A DNA stretch of 20,655 nucleotides, from contig MCFE01001001.1 in assembly GCA_002104905.1 (NCBI GenBank), forward strand, positions 1-20,655. Direction: 5' to 3'. The notes beneath the pieces are model-generated. The model searched no databases and had not been told where the DNA came from. It was given only the letters and a program-made list of their open reading frames with translations. The translations under genes were made by a program, and so were the position numbers. The stretch's first letter is position 1, and every line of letters starts with the position of its first letter. Shown in pieces: positions 1 to 8,206 of this stretch. The stretch comes from Basidiobolus meristosporus CBS 931.73. Its lineage: Eukaryota; Basidiobolomycota; Basidiobolomycetes; Basidiobolales; Basidiobolaceae.

Positions 1-1
1 T

Positions 2-1072
2 TATTTGGAATCTTTGAGTTTCAAAAGGAGTAATGCTGACTATAGTATATACTATAAGCCAGATAGAGCAAATCCAGCTCTATTAGTTCTATATGTGGAT
101 GATCTTATTATAGCCACCAATAGCCTAGAAACATTGCACGAGACTAAATCCAGCCTACCTAAGGAGTTCAAGATGTCCCATCTAGGAGAGCTTAATTACT
201 GCTTAGGGATTAAGTTCTCCATAGACAGAAGTACCCAGACTATCACCCTGAGCCAATCCAAGTATATTCAAGATATACTAAAGAAGTACCAAATGGAAGA
301 CTGTAAACCGGCAGCTACCCCAATGGAGACAAACCTTAACTTGGTCAAAACTCAACCAAATCAAGAGAGCTTGGTGCCATCTGAAAGCCCTGTCTTTCCT
401 TATCAATCTTTGGTCAGCAGTCTGATGTATATCATGCTTGGAACACGTCCAGATATCTCATATTCAGTGGGAGTTGTCAGCCAACATAATCAGAACTATG
501 GATCTGATCATATTGCAGCAGTTAAGCGGATTTTTAGATATCTAAAAGGAACTGCTGATATCTGCTTAAGATACACTTATAAGGATTCAAAACAGGATCT
601 TGTGGGATACTCTGATGCTGATTGGGGACAAAATTTGGAAGACAGAAGATCCACCACAGGATACACCTTTCTTTACTGTAAAGGAGCAATTTCATGGAAT
701 TCAAGAAAGCAACCGACCATAGCACTCTCCACCACAGAAGCAGAGTATATGGCAGCCTGTGAAGCTACAAAAAAAGCAATGTGGTTAAGAAAACATTTTA
801 CAGATTTAGGCATATGTCAAAAAACACTGATTACTTTATTTCAAGATAATCAAGGATTTATACTATTAGGTAGAAATCCAACTTTTCATGCTAGAACCAA
901 GCACATAGATATTAGACATCATTTCATACGTGAAGCTATAGAGAATAACTTAGTTAGCTTAGTTTACTGCTCTACAGATGAAATGATTGCAGACATATTT
1001 ACCAAACCATTAGCTAGAGACAAGTTTGAGTATCTTGGGTCAAAATTTGGACTAGTCAGTATGAGCATTTAG
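2..1072 (+). CDS. Ty1/copia pol, C-terminal part (RT palm to RNase H), cut by window edge
   Basis: The frame is already open at base 2 and runs without a stop to TAG at 1070-1072, so the 5' part of the polyprotein lies left of the window. The TTG at 5-7 is an internal codon, not a start. Seen: the RT active-site motif LYVDDLII at about 89-112, then the connection region (TRPDISYSVGVVSQ, KRIFRYLKGTAD). RNase H follows with its acidic residues in YSDADW (about 608-625), STTEAEYMA (about 730-756), QDNQ (about 844-855) and IADIFTKPL near the end. Known of the family: RT and RNase H copy the element RNA into cDNA in cytoplasmic particles. The frame carries no stop, unlike the other copia copies here, so this is the youngest copia copy in view. 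The PPT and 3' LTR follow directly. Confidence 0.93.
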   Translation, partial: YLESLSFKRSNADYSIYYKPDRANPALLVLYVDDLIIATNSLETLHETKSSLPKEFKMSHLGELNYCLGIKFSIDRSTQTITLSQSKYIQDILKKYQMEDCKPAATPMETNLNLVKTQPNQESLVPSESPVFPYQSLVSSLMYIMLGTRPDISYSVGVVSQHNQNYGSDHIAAVKRIFRYLKGTADICLRYTYKDSKQDLVGYSDADWGQNLEDRRSTTGYTFLYCKGAISWNSRKQPTIALSTTEAEYMAACEATKKAMWLRKHFTDLGICQKTLITLFQDNQGFILLGRNPTFHARTKHIDIRHHFIREAIENNLVSLVYCSTDEMIADIFTKPLARDKFEYLGSKFGLVSMSI

Positions 1073-1074
1073 CT

Positions 1075-1083
1075 GTGTGGGAG
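1075..1083 (+). other. Copia polypurine tract (plus-strand primer)
   Basis: The purine-rich run GTGTGGGAG lies immediately before the LTR 5' end (TGTTG at 1084) and just after the pol stop, the standard position for a PPT. The inverted older copy has GAGCAGGAG at the same place (1552-1560, read on the minus strand), which supports a conserved function. It is interrupted by two T, so it is a mediocre PPT. Confidence 0.6.
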
Positions 1084-1432
1084 TGTTGTAAAAATTTGTA
1101 ATTCCACCTAAATATTCACCTAACTTAGTCACTTAGATCATTACCGTCAAATCCTAGAGAATACTGACCAAATTCCTTGTTGGGATTTACTTTGAATATT
1201 TTCACCAAAATAGCAGGTACCCAGAACATGAAAATTAGATAAGTTGTCCAAACAGCCCAAAACTTGGCACACATGCTCTTGGGACCTTCCTTAACCTATT
1301 CTATGTGTTTGTAATGCCAAGACCAGGTAAAAATATAAATATTACTTTTACATTCAATAAATCATTAAGTGAAAACCACATAATCTACTTGCTCTCCCAA
1401 TCACTTCCAACATCTCCAAGACTCTTACAACA
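1084..1432 (+). mobile_element. Copia 3' LTR, complete (349 bp)
   Basis: The LTR starts TGTTGTAA and ends TTACAACA, a perfect 8-bp terminal inverted repeat of the TG...CA type. It follows the pol stop and PPT of the + strand copia. A polyadenylation-type AATAAA is at 1356-1361, offset 272 in the LTR. Related LTRs occur at 3196-3543 (minus) and 11450-11797 (plus), and a truncated one abuts it at 1433-1551 (minus). The right flank of the element begins AAAAT; the matching target duplication would lie outside the window to the left. Confidence 0.93.
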
Positions 1433-1551
1433 AAAATACTCAAAGTAAATCCCAATAAGGAATTTGGTCAGTATTCTCTAGGATTTGACAGTAATGATCT
1501 AAGTGGCTTAGTTAGGTGAATATTTAGGTGTAATTACAAATTTTTACAACA
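1433..1551 (-). mobile_element. Truncated copia 3' LTR of the inverted older element
   Basis: Read on the minus strand this is the first ~119 bp of the LTR (TGTTGTAAAAATTTG at the 1551 end, then the TTCCTTGTTGGGATTTAC-type segment, with G/A differences). It stops exactly where the plus LTR ends at 1432. The remaining ~230 bp of the LTR are missing from the window. The simplest reading is that the younger + copia integrated inside this LTR. Confidence 0.9.
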
Positions 1552-1560
1552 CTCCTGCTC
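1552..1560 (-). other. Polypurine tract of the inverted copia element
   Basis: On the minus strand GAGCAGGAG sits between the pol stop (1563-1565) and the LTR start at 1551, equivalent to the tract at 1075-1083. Confidence 0.55.
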
Positions 1561-1562
1561 AG

Positions 1563-2341
1563 CTAAATGTTCATACTGAGTAGTCATAATTTTGACATAA
1601 TATATTCAAACTTGTCTCTAGCTAATGGTTTGGTAAGTATGTCTGCAATCATTTCATCTGAAGGACAGTAAACTAAGCTAACTAAGCTATTCTCTATAGC
1701 TTCACATATGAAATGATGTCTAATATAAATGTGCTTAGTTCTAGCATGAAAAGTTGGATTTCCATCCAATTGTATAAATCCTTAATTATCTTGAAATAAA
1801 GTAATAGGCGTTTTTGACATATGCCTAAATCTGTAAAAAGCTTTCTCAACCACATTGCTTCTTTTGTAGCTTCACAGGCTGTCATATACTCTGCCTCTGT
1901 GGTGGAAAGTGCTATGGTTGGTTGCTTTCTTGAATTTCTTGAAATTGCTCCTCTACAGTAAAGAAAGGTGTATTCTGTGGTGGATCTTCTGTCTTCCATA
2001 TTTTGTCCCCAATCAGCATCAGAGTATCCCACAAGATCCTGAACTGAATTCTTATAAGTGTATCTTCAGCAGATATCAGCAGTTCCTTTTAGATATCTAA
2101 AAATCCGCTTAACTGCTGCAAAATGATCAGATCTATAGTTCTGATTATGCTGGCTGACAACTCCCACTAAATAAGAGATATCTGGACATGTTCCAAGTAT
2201 AATATATGTCAGACTGCTGACCATAGATTGATAAGGAAAGTCAGGGCTTTCAGATGGCACCAAGCTCTCATGATTTGGTTGAGTTTTGACCAGGTTAAGG
2301 TTTGTCTCCATTGGGGTAGCTGCTGGTTTACAGTCTTCCAT
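1563..2341 (-). pseudogene. Copia RNase H and connection domain, decayed
   Basis: This is the minus-strand counterpart of the pol end at 1-1072, with the terminal stop at 1563-1565. Seen: CKPAATPMETNLNLVKTQPN near 2330, KRIFRYLKGTADIC near 2090, GYSDADWGQ near 2020, STTEAEYMTACEATKEAMWL near 1890, and FHARTKHIYIRHHFICEAIE near 1740. The reading frame changes between GICQK (about 1820) and the NPTFHARTKH segment, so at least one frameshift separates the third acidic residue from the first two. No functional protein is expected. It forms the right arm of a large inverted repeat with bases 1-1201. Confidence 0.9.
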
Positions 2342-3190
2342 CCAATACTTCTTTAGTATATCTTGAATAGAGCTGGATTGACTTAGGGTGATAATCTAGG
2401 GTACTTCTGTCTTTGGAGAACTTTTTCCTAAGTAGTAACTGAGTTCTGCTAGATTTGATATCTTGAACTCCTTAGATAGGCTAGATTTAGTCTCTTCCAA
2501 TGTGGTTAGGTTATTGGTGGCTATAATAAGATCATCCACATATAGAGTAAATAGAACTGAATTTTTGTATCTGGCTTATAATATATACTAAAGTCAGCAT
2601 TACTCCTTTTGAAACCCAAAGATTCCAAATAAGAATCTAACTTGCAATTCCAGCTTCTTGGTGATTGATTGCAACCATATAGCAATCTTTTAAGCTTGCA
2701 GACCAAATGGGGTTTATCTTGGTAAACAAACCCATCAGGCTGGTCCATATACACATCCTCATCAGTTTTCCCATTCACAAGTGCAGCTTTTACATCCATT
2801 TGATGTATAAAACTTGGATTTGGCTGCAATAGCCAATATTAATCTGATGGAATTAAACTTGGCTGCCAGTGCAAAGATCTCAGTATAGTCAGCCCTTTGG
2901 TTTGAGAGTATCCTTTGGCCACAAGTCTTGCTTTGTATCTTTCACTGTACCATTGGCCTTGTATTTTGTCTTTAAAACTCCTGTGCATCTAATTGATTTT
3001 TGGTTGGTTAGTAATTTGACTAAGCCCCAAGTTTGTTTTTCCATCAGGGCCTAATATCCTCAGTCATTGCAGATCTCCAAAACTTTGACTGAGTACTATT
3101 TATGGTCTCTTTTACAGTCTGGGGCTCATCAATATGGACTGAATAGGCATAGGCTAAGTTTGTATCCTCATTGAAATAGTAATTTGGGCT
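2342..3190 (-). pseudogene. Copia reverse transcriptase, decayed
   Basis: Minus-strand RT remnant of the same older copia. It holds HQMDVKAALVNGK (first catalytic Asp region, about 2795), DEDVYMDQPDGFVYQDKPHLVCKLKRLLYG, and SWNCKLDSYLESLGFKRSNADFSIYYKPD. The YVDD segment is present in the DNA near 2530-2545 but in a different frame from the preceding part. Upstream (about 2830-3190) only short matches to the pre-RT linker and RT N-terminus remain, with stops. The segment ends at the target duplication of the solo LTR at 3191. Confidence 0.88.
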
Positions 3191-3195
3191 ATTTC
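3191..3195. repeat. Target-site duplication ATTTC, left copy
   Basis: ATTTC is repeated at 3544-3548 on the other side of the solo LTR. Five bases is the usual copia integrase target duplication. Confidence 0.93.
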
Positions 3196-3543
3196 TATTG
3201 TAAGAGTCTTGAAGATATTGGAAGTCATTGGGAGGATGAGTAGATTATTCAATTTTGACTTAATGATTTATTGAATGTAAAAGTAAAATTATACTTTTAC
3301 ATGGTCTTGGCATAAAAAACACATAGAATAGGTTAAGGAAGGTCCCAAGAACATGTGTTCAAGGTTTGGGGCTGTTTGGACAACTTTGAGAATCTTCATG
3401 TTCTGTGTACCTGATATTTTGGTAAAAATACTCAAAGTAAATCCCAACAAGGAATTTTGTTGGTACTCTCTAGGATCTGAAGGTAGTGATCTAAGTGACC
3501 AAGTTAGGTGAATATTTAGGTGGAATTACAAATCTTTACAACA
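3196..3543 (-). mobile_element. Solo copia LTR (348 bp) inserted in copia linker
   Basis: On the minus strand it begins TGTTGTAAAG (3543 end) and ends CTTACAATA (3196 end; the terminal CAACA has become CAATA). The body matches the LTR at 1084-1432, including AATAAA and the CTTGGGACC segment. It is flanked by perfect 5-bp duplications ATTTC. Removing the LTR and one duplication rejoins the interrupted copia linker as ...AGAAATAGCCC, which agrees with the uninterrupted copy near 12960 (...AAAAATAGCCC). A full element therefore inserted here and later lost its interior by LTR-LTR recombination. Confidence 0.95.
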
Positions 3544-3548
3544 ATTTC
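3544..3548. repeat. Target-site duplication ATTTC, right copy
   Basis: Identical to 3191-3195. The pair brackets the solo LTR exactly. Confidence 0.93.
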
Positions 3549-4072
3549 TTGTCTGATTGGATCTCTGGGCACTTGATACCAGAATGATCATTTCTGGGAT
3601 ATTTCTGGGCACTGATGCAGGCTGAACAACAGCTGTAGAATCCTCTGGAGTGAGAAAGTTCTCATTGCTTTGCTCTGATTCAATTCTGACTATTGGTGAA
3701 CTTGAAATCAAATTTTGTCATCATCTTATGTCATATTTTGTGAAAATTTTGAATTTTCATCAAACAACACATCCCTGGACTTGATAAGCTTCTTTGCTTT
3801 GGTAATGTAGAGTTTATATACTTTATTCTCATTGCAGTAGCCCAAAAATATGTATTTTACACTTTCTGGCTCAAATTTTGACTGATTTCCAGGCAGTTTC
3901 TTGGCAGATGCAGTACACCCAAATATTCTTGGATGTTATGCACTTGGTCTGTATCCATACCATGCTTCAAATGGAGTAGAATCACAAAGTATTCTGTTAT
4001 AACTCCTATTCTTAAGGTATACAGCAGTGGCAACTGGTTCCCCTCAAAAATTATAGGATAATTTTTAATCAC
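3549..4072 (-). pseudogene. Copia integrase C-terminus and pre-RT linker, decayed
   Basis: Continues the minus-strand copia on the other side of the solo LTR. Short open pieces include EYFVILLHLKHGMDTDQVHN (about 4000) and EYLGVLHLPRNCLEISQNLSQKV (about 3880), the equivalent of the copia HLRIFGC...KLPG...KY region, as well as PASVPRNIPEMIILVSSAQRS in the linker. The plus-strand copy at 12513-13578 matches it at the DNA level. Stops and frame changes make it non-coding. Confidence 0.82.
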
Positions 4073-4735
4073 AGATCATGGATCTTGCCATATCAATTAT
4101 TGATCTGTTTGCACATTGTGCTATTCCATTTTGCCATGGTGAGCATGGTACAGTGTCTTTTGCTTAATCCCATGAATTTTGCAGAAGTGAATGAAGAGTT
4201 TTGAGGTATATTTTCCAGCATTATCAGAGCATATTTTCTTGATTTTTTCACCAGTTTCTCTCTTCACCATAAATTTAAACTCCCTGAACTTTGACAGAGC
4301 TTCTTCCTCTATCTCCATGAAGTAGACCCATGTGTATCTTGTATAATCATCAATAAAAGTGATTAAATACCTCATTCTGCCTAAGGATATATTTTGCATA
4401 GGTCCGCACAGATCTGAGCAAATTAGATCCAGTTTTTCTGAGTTTTGATCAGCCAAGAGCTCTTGAATGATTGTCTCACATGTTTCCCATATATGTAGGC
4501 TTCCCAGTGCTCCAAATTAGCTGGGGGAACAATTTTTCTCCATAAATTAGCTGATTTTTGATCATTTTGTGCAAATAATCAAAATCAATGTGTCCAAATC
4601 TCCTGTGCCAAAGTATTTGTGTTACTTCATTTGAGTTACTTTGATTGGCTTGCAGATATGATGGAATATAACTCAACTTAAACAGATTCTGATCTCTGAT
4701 ACCCAAAGCAATGTGGGCATCATTTTAGTCAGCAA
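4073..4735 (-). pseudogene. Copia integrase core and GAG-pre-integrase domain, decayed
   Basis: Read on the minus strand. The pre-integrase zinc region comes first (about 4706-4476) with LWHRRFGHIDFDYLHKM. The integrase core follows (about 4456-4121): ICSDLCGPMQ (first Asp), FIDDYTRYTWVYFM, KKICSDNAGKY (second Asp; copia usually has SDNGGEY) and HAHHGKMEQ (third acidic residue). In copia elements this enzyme joins cDNA ends to chromosomal DNA. The two halves are separated by a frame break near 4460-4475 and the pre-integrase part is open only in pieces, so it is inactive. Confidence 0.9.
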
Positions 4736-5423
4736 TCCTGCATCAAGAATTGTCAAAGCTGAAACTGAGTCCTTCTGATGTGGCCTTGCTTACTAATAGT
4801 AGGTTTTTGGCTATTTCTGGTGCACAGCATACTTCTTTAAAGGTCAGTATATAGCTTCCTTCACTGCTTCTAAGGTTTACCTGGATAGTTCCTTCTCCCA
4901 CTGCATCAAGTGTTCTATTGTCACCCATGAAAACCTTCTTAATTGGAATTTTGTGATATTCAGTATAAAGTTCTTTTAGGCAAGTTAAGTGCTGAGATGC
5001 TCAAGAGTCAATGTACTATGTCTGAGAATCCCTGCTTGTGGTCATTTTGAGTGCCAATATGAGTAGTCTATCTTCTGCTGATGCAGCATTGCCATACTTG
5101 GGCTTCTATTACTGATTTTCTCTCTTTTGAAGCATTTGTCAAATATGTGTTCTTTCCGTTTGCACTAATTGCAAAACAGGTTGCTGTTGCATTTAAAGGG
5201 TCTTGAGTACCTCCCTTGCTACTTATTATTGCTTATATAGCATTCTCTTCTTCTTTCCTATTGGTGCTTGATTTTCTTAATTCTTCATCCAGTAGCCTTC
5301 CATATACATAATTTAAGGTCAAATCTTCAGTTGTGGACTCTAGAGCTGACACAAGGTCCTGAAGCTTGTATTTCAGGCTACTCAGGTTAATAACTGTCAT
5401 ATCCTCATAAGTAGTTAGCTGGC
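4736..5423 (-). pseudogene. Copia gag C-terminus and protease, decayed
   Basis: On the minus strand the gag tail reads YEDMTVINLSSLKYKLQDL (about 5410-5350) and DLTLNYVYGRLLDEELRKS. A degenerate CCHC zinc knuckle follows near 5175-5130 (C-x2-C-x4-H-x4-C spacing, with a stop inside and in a shifted frame). The aspartic protease site near 5015-4995 reads YIDS-stop-ASQHLT: the Gly of DSGAS is TGA and the Trp before Tyr is TAG. The protease tail at 4928-4743 has MGDNRTLDAVGEGTIQVNL and ILTFKEVCCAPEIAKNLLLVSK. The upstream gag is interrupted at 5423/5424 by a gypsy LTR. Confidence 0.85.
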
Positions 5424-6223
5424 TGTGGCAGGGTATTCATACCTCCCACAGACATGCTTATCCATATAGCTATAATGTTGCACCTAATCATATTTTATCA
5501 AATCAGAATTATCCCATTATTCTGCCCATATAGTTAGTATTACTCCAATATGCTGTTTATCCTGATTAGTTATCAGCATTAGCTATTCCAAATGTTACAC
5601 ATCTCTGGGATTACCAGTTGTATCTGCATTAGGCAGGTACCTGTAACAGTACCCATGACTCATGACCTAGGTCTGTGTTACCAGCCTAACCATTTTAATA
5701 CCACATACAGTGTCTCTTTGTTGTACAGGTTTCAGACTACCAATCCCTGATGGGCTTGATGTGCAGTGCCTCTTAGAACTTTTCACAACCTTCTTAGCAT
5801 GTTTTTAGCTTGTAGCAATGTCAACAAGAACTCTACTAATGCCTGGAGCCCTCTAGAACTTTTTCATTAGTACTTGCTTGGCAATCAGAAAAATCATATA
5901 AGAGAAGTCAATCACTCATCAATAGGTCATCTCTGCTATCAGTGGCACTTCTCCCCATTGATTAGCAGTTAATAATTGCACCTACCTGTTACAGTTATAC
6001 CTCAGACTTGCCATCAAGGGGCTTTTCAGGGTGATGCTGAAGTCACACATAGGCCTTTGGAGACTCTTGGAGCACTTAGGAGCTTGAAAAGTAGGAGCTT
6101 TTACCTTAGTGACATATCCGCAAAGACACCAGCAGTTTAGACCCAGAGGATATTGCACCCATCAGACACCTCACACACCTTGTGTTGTGTAGCCTCTCCC
6201 AGAGGTACCTCTATACCACCACA
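5424..6223 (+). mobile_element. Decayed gypsy LTR inserted in copia gag
   Basis: It begins TGTGGCAGGG and ends ATACCACCACA, with termini TGTGG/CCACA. Along its length it aligns with the gypsy LTR at 15562-16632: opening ...CACCCACTGACAGATGTGC against ...ACCTCCCACAGACATGC, then TGTACAGGTTTCAGA, TGTGCAGTGCCTCTTAGAAC, and the final AGAGGATATTGCACCC...CTATACCACCACA. It is ~270 bp shorter, mostly through an internal deletion in the second half. No PBS or gag follows, and copia gag resumes at 6224, so it behaves as a solo LTR. Flanks CTGGC and ATACC do not match as a duplication; roughly 100 or more gag codons also seem to be missing at the site, so a deletion has probably removed one flank. It contains a single CpG. 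Confidence 0.85.
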
Positions 6224-6316
6224 ATACCCACAGATTCCATTTCATCCACAGGCAGAGTAATTCTTCCCATGAAAAGTAATTTGGTCTGGTGGATGGATTT
6301 GATTTGGATCAGCCAT
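6224..6316 (-). pseudogene. Copia gag N-terminus
   Basis: From ATG at 6316-6314 on the minus strand the frame reads MADPNQIHPPDQITFHGKNY, then SA and a shift at the expected Trp (two extra bases in GCCTGTGGATG). After this MKWNLW continues in another frame. The layout (acidic/polar start, then F-x-G-x-NY-x-x-W-x-x-x-W) is the usual start of copia gag. This fixes the 5' coding end of the minus copia, about 4.75 kb from its 3' end once inserted. Confidence 0.75.
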
Positions 6317-6515
6317 CAAGATCCCATCAGGAGACCATTATAACACCAGCAGCTTGCAATTAACAACTATTTACACAATCTTATGATGGGATCACAACAG
6401 CGTTTGGCTGATTTTACAACCAAATAAAGTTAAATATATAACAGTCATGAACAGTGTTTTGCCAAGGGTGGTACACCATTGTTGCAGTCTTGATGCACTC
6501 TTTGACTATATGAGT
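6317..6515 (-). other. Probable copia leader; no 5' LTR found
   Basis: This stretch lies just upstream of the copia gag ATG (minus strand). A leader with a primer binding site and then the 5' LTR would be expected here. No LTR end (TTACAACA read on the minus strand) and no TTGGTATCAGAGC-type PBS can be seen. The 5' LTR has been lost or has diverged beyond recognition. Confidence 0.35.
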
Positions 6516-7168
6516 GGATCTAACCAACCAGTATATCCAATTGTGTTACATAGCAAAAAACTTGACAGTGTTTTGATGGCCTCATTGCAAGCCTCCAATG
6601 GCAATATCATTGCAATATGGTGGCCTACAGCTAGTTCTGCATGATGTTACTGTACTGAATTACCAAATAGTATTTCCTTTTGTACCTTGCCTTGCACAGT
6701 TCATATATTCCACTGTGGAATCACCTCACTTTATTTGCTTACATACTACTACTTTTGGTATTCTGCATATAGTTTAAATGAAAAATACCATGGCCTCCTG
6801 CATATTGCCCTCTACAAATGCACACAACTGCCACAATTGACATATTTGTATCACCTCAACTTTGTGGCTTTTTAGTGTGCTACTTGCAAAGTTGCCATAC
6901 ACCTTGTATTACTGGTAGCATATACATCTAGCAAACATATGTTTGGTTGCCACTACTTCTGCCATGAATACCCCCTGATTATCCACAAAGAACTTTTTGG
7001 TGACCAGTCAGTATATTCCTTCTCCCTGCTGGATTCTAGTCCTGCATATTGGTGCACTCTGGCTCTTGTTTGTGTGAATTCTGCAGTGAATGTTGTAGAA
7101 ATTGGCTTGTGACCAAGAGTAATCCACCATACCTTGGTAGAGTTTTCCTAATAAAAATTAGTTGTTTG
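6516..7168 (+). repeat. Direct repeat, copy 1 (~650 bp), unassigned
   Basis: Matches 10812-11449 in the same orientation. Anchors are GTATATCCAATTG / GTGGTATCCAATTG, CCTCATTGCA, TATGGCCTCCTGC, TATCACCTCAACTTTG, CATATACATCT, TATCCACAAAGAACTTTTTGG, TGCACTCTGGCTCTTGTT, and TACCTTGGTAGAGT...GTTGTTTG. The second half is clearly conserved; the first third is weaker with indels. No coding frame is shared. It may be an old LTR pair, the ends of an unrecognised element, or a segmental duplication. Confidence 0.75.
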
Positions 7169-7275
7169 TTGCACCCAAACCAACTTTACATTACTTATCT
7201 GATTACCCACAAGTTGTGTTGCTTAGCTTTTTAATGCCATAGGCCTAGGTGTCTTCATGTGCACCTCTGCCCTCA

Positions 7276-7775
7276 CTATCTTTCAACTCTTCCTGGCTGT
7301 CCTCCAAGTGCCAATGTATCATATCCATGACAGACTTGAAGGTAATATTCTTGATGAGATTGAAATACGGTAGTACTTGCAACTTGACTCACCATCCTAT
7401 CTCCCCTTACATCAGCTCCATAGGAAACTCCCAATGTTGACACAAGGCCCAATATTCCCATCACACTAAGCAAGATGGAGTAGAGAATGAATACAGTAGC
7501 AGCGGAGATCTATGTGTTCAGCTTTATGTTTGTAGTATAACCACTCAAATCCCATCACAAACTCCTTGCACAAAAGCTGTAGATGTGTCAAGTTTGCATT
7601 GGTGATCCACTTCTGGATAAATGTTCCTACAATATCCACATATGACTCCCAATGCTTGAAATGTACTCTGGGTAGAAATTATTCTGGAGGGCCATTTGAA
7701 TAAATACTTATCCAGTTCATACAGTCTTTGCACTTGTATTGTTGCATATGCACTTGAATGCTGATTAGAGCTCAT
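7276..7775 (-). pseudogene. Possible two-exon gene, unrecognised, perhaps degenerate
   Basis: Exon 1 would run 7775 to 7563 from a real ATG (MSSNQHSSAYATIQ...) and exon 2 from 7509 to the TAG at 7278-7276. A 53-nt candidate intron (7562-7510, minus strand) starts GTTTGT, ends CATAG, has CTGAAC as a weak branch site, and lies in phase 0, so the frame is kept across a stop in the unspliced reading. The product would be 148 residues. Residues ~72-100 (ISAATVFILYSILLSVMGIL, then GLVSTLGVSYG) form one clear membrane-spanning segment, and the N-terminal half has four Cys around ICGYC, HQC and nearby. I do not recognise the family. It may be a host gene remnant, part of a mobile element, or chance. 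Confidence 0.3.
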
Positions 7776-7900
7776 CAGAAGTACTTAAGGTAGCTGATAC
7801 TTTGTAATATCCTGCCAGGTCTTTCAAACTTCTCTAGTTTCTCAAAGGGTTTATTTACCTTGAAATGGCCCATGTACACCTTGGTCATTGGTATAGGGAT

Positions 7901-8206
7901 TGTTGAAATATTGGACTATTTGGTATCAGTCAGCAGCTAAAAATTCACTTAAAAACTCTGGACTAGTCTTGGCAGAACTTAGTTACAGCCCTAACTTTGC
8001 CTCTTTCTTCAGATCTATGATCCCATGATTATTCCCTGATAGTTAAGATCAAATTAGCACTTTTACCAAACATTATGTACTAACCCTGAGACGGTTACAG
8101 AATGCTCCTGAGTGTTGAGGAGCACTCTTGACTTAGTGTTACAGTGATATTACCTCTATAAAGGTATAAATATTGAAATCCCATATGAACATATAACAGT
8201 TCAACA
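7901..8206. mobile_element. LTR-like segment (306 bp), uncertain
   Basis: Bounded by TGTTGAAATATT at the left and CAGTTCAACA at the right, so the ends TGTTGAA/TTCAACA form a 7-bp inverted repeat of the TG...CA type, the same motif as the solo LTR at 10406-10753. A TATA-like run CTATAAAGGTATAAAT lies near 8154-8170. No 5-bp target duplication is visible (GGGAT against ATTAT), and no body similarity to the other LTRs is evident. It could be a third LTR family or coincidence. Confidence 0.35.

Noticed and set aside
3444-3463. Short hairpin CCAACAA...TTGTTGG within the solo copia LTR
   Set aside because: The pairing is not kept in the LTRs at 1084-1432 and 11450-11797, so it is probably chance.
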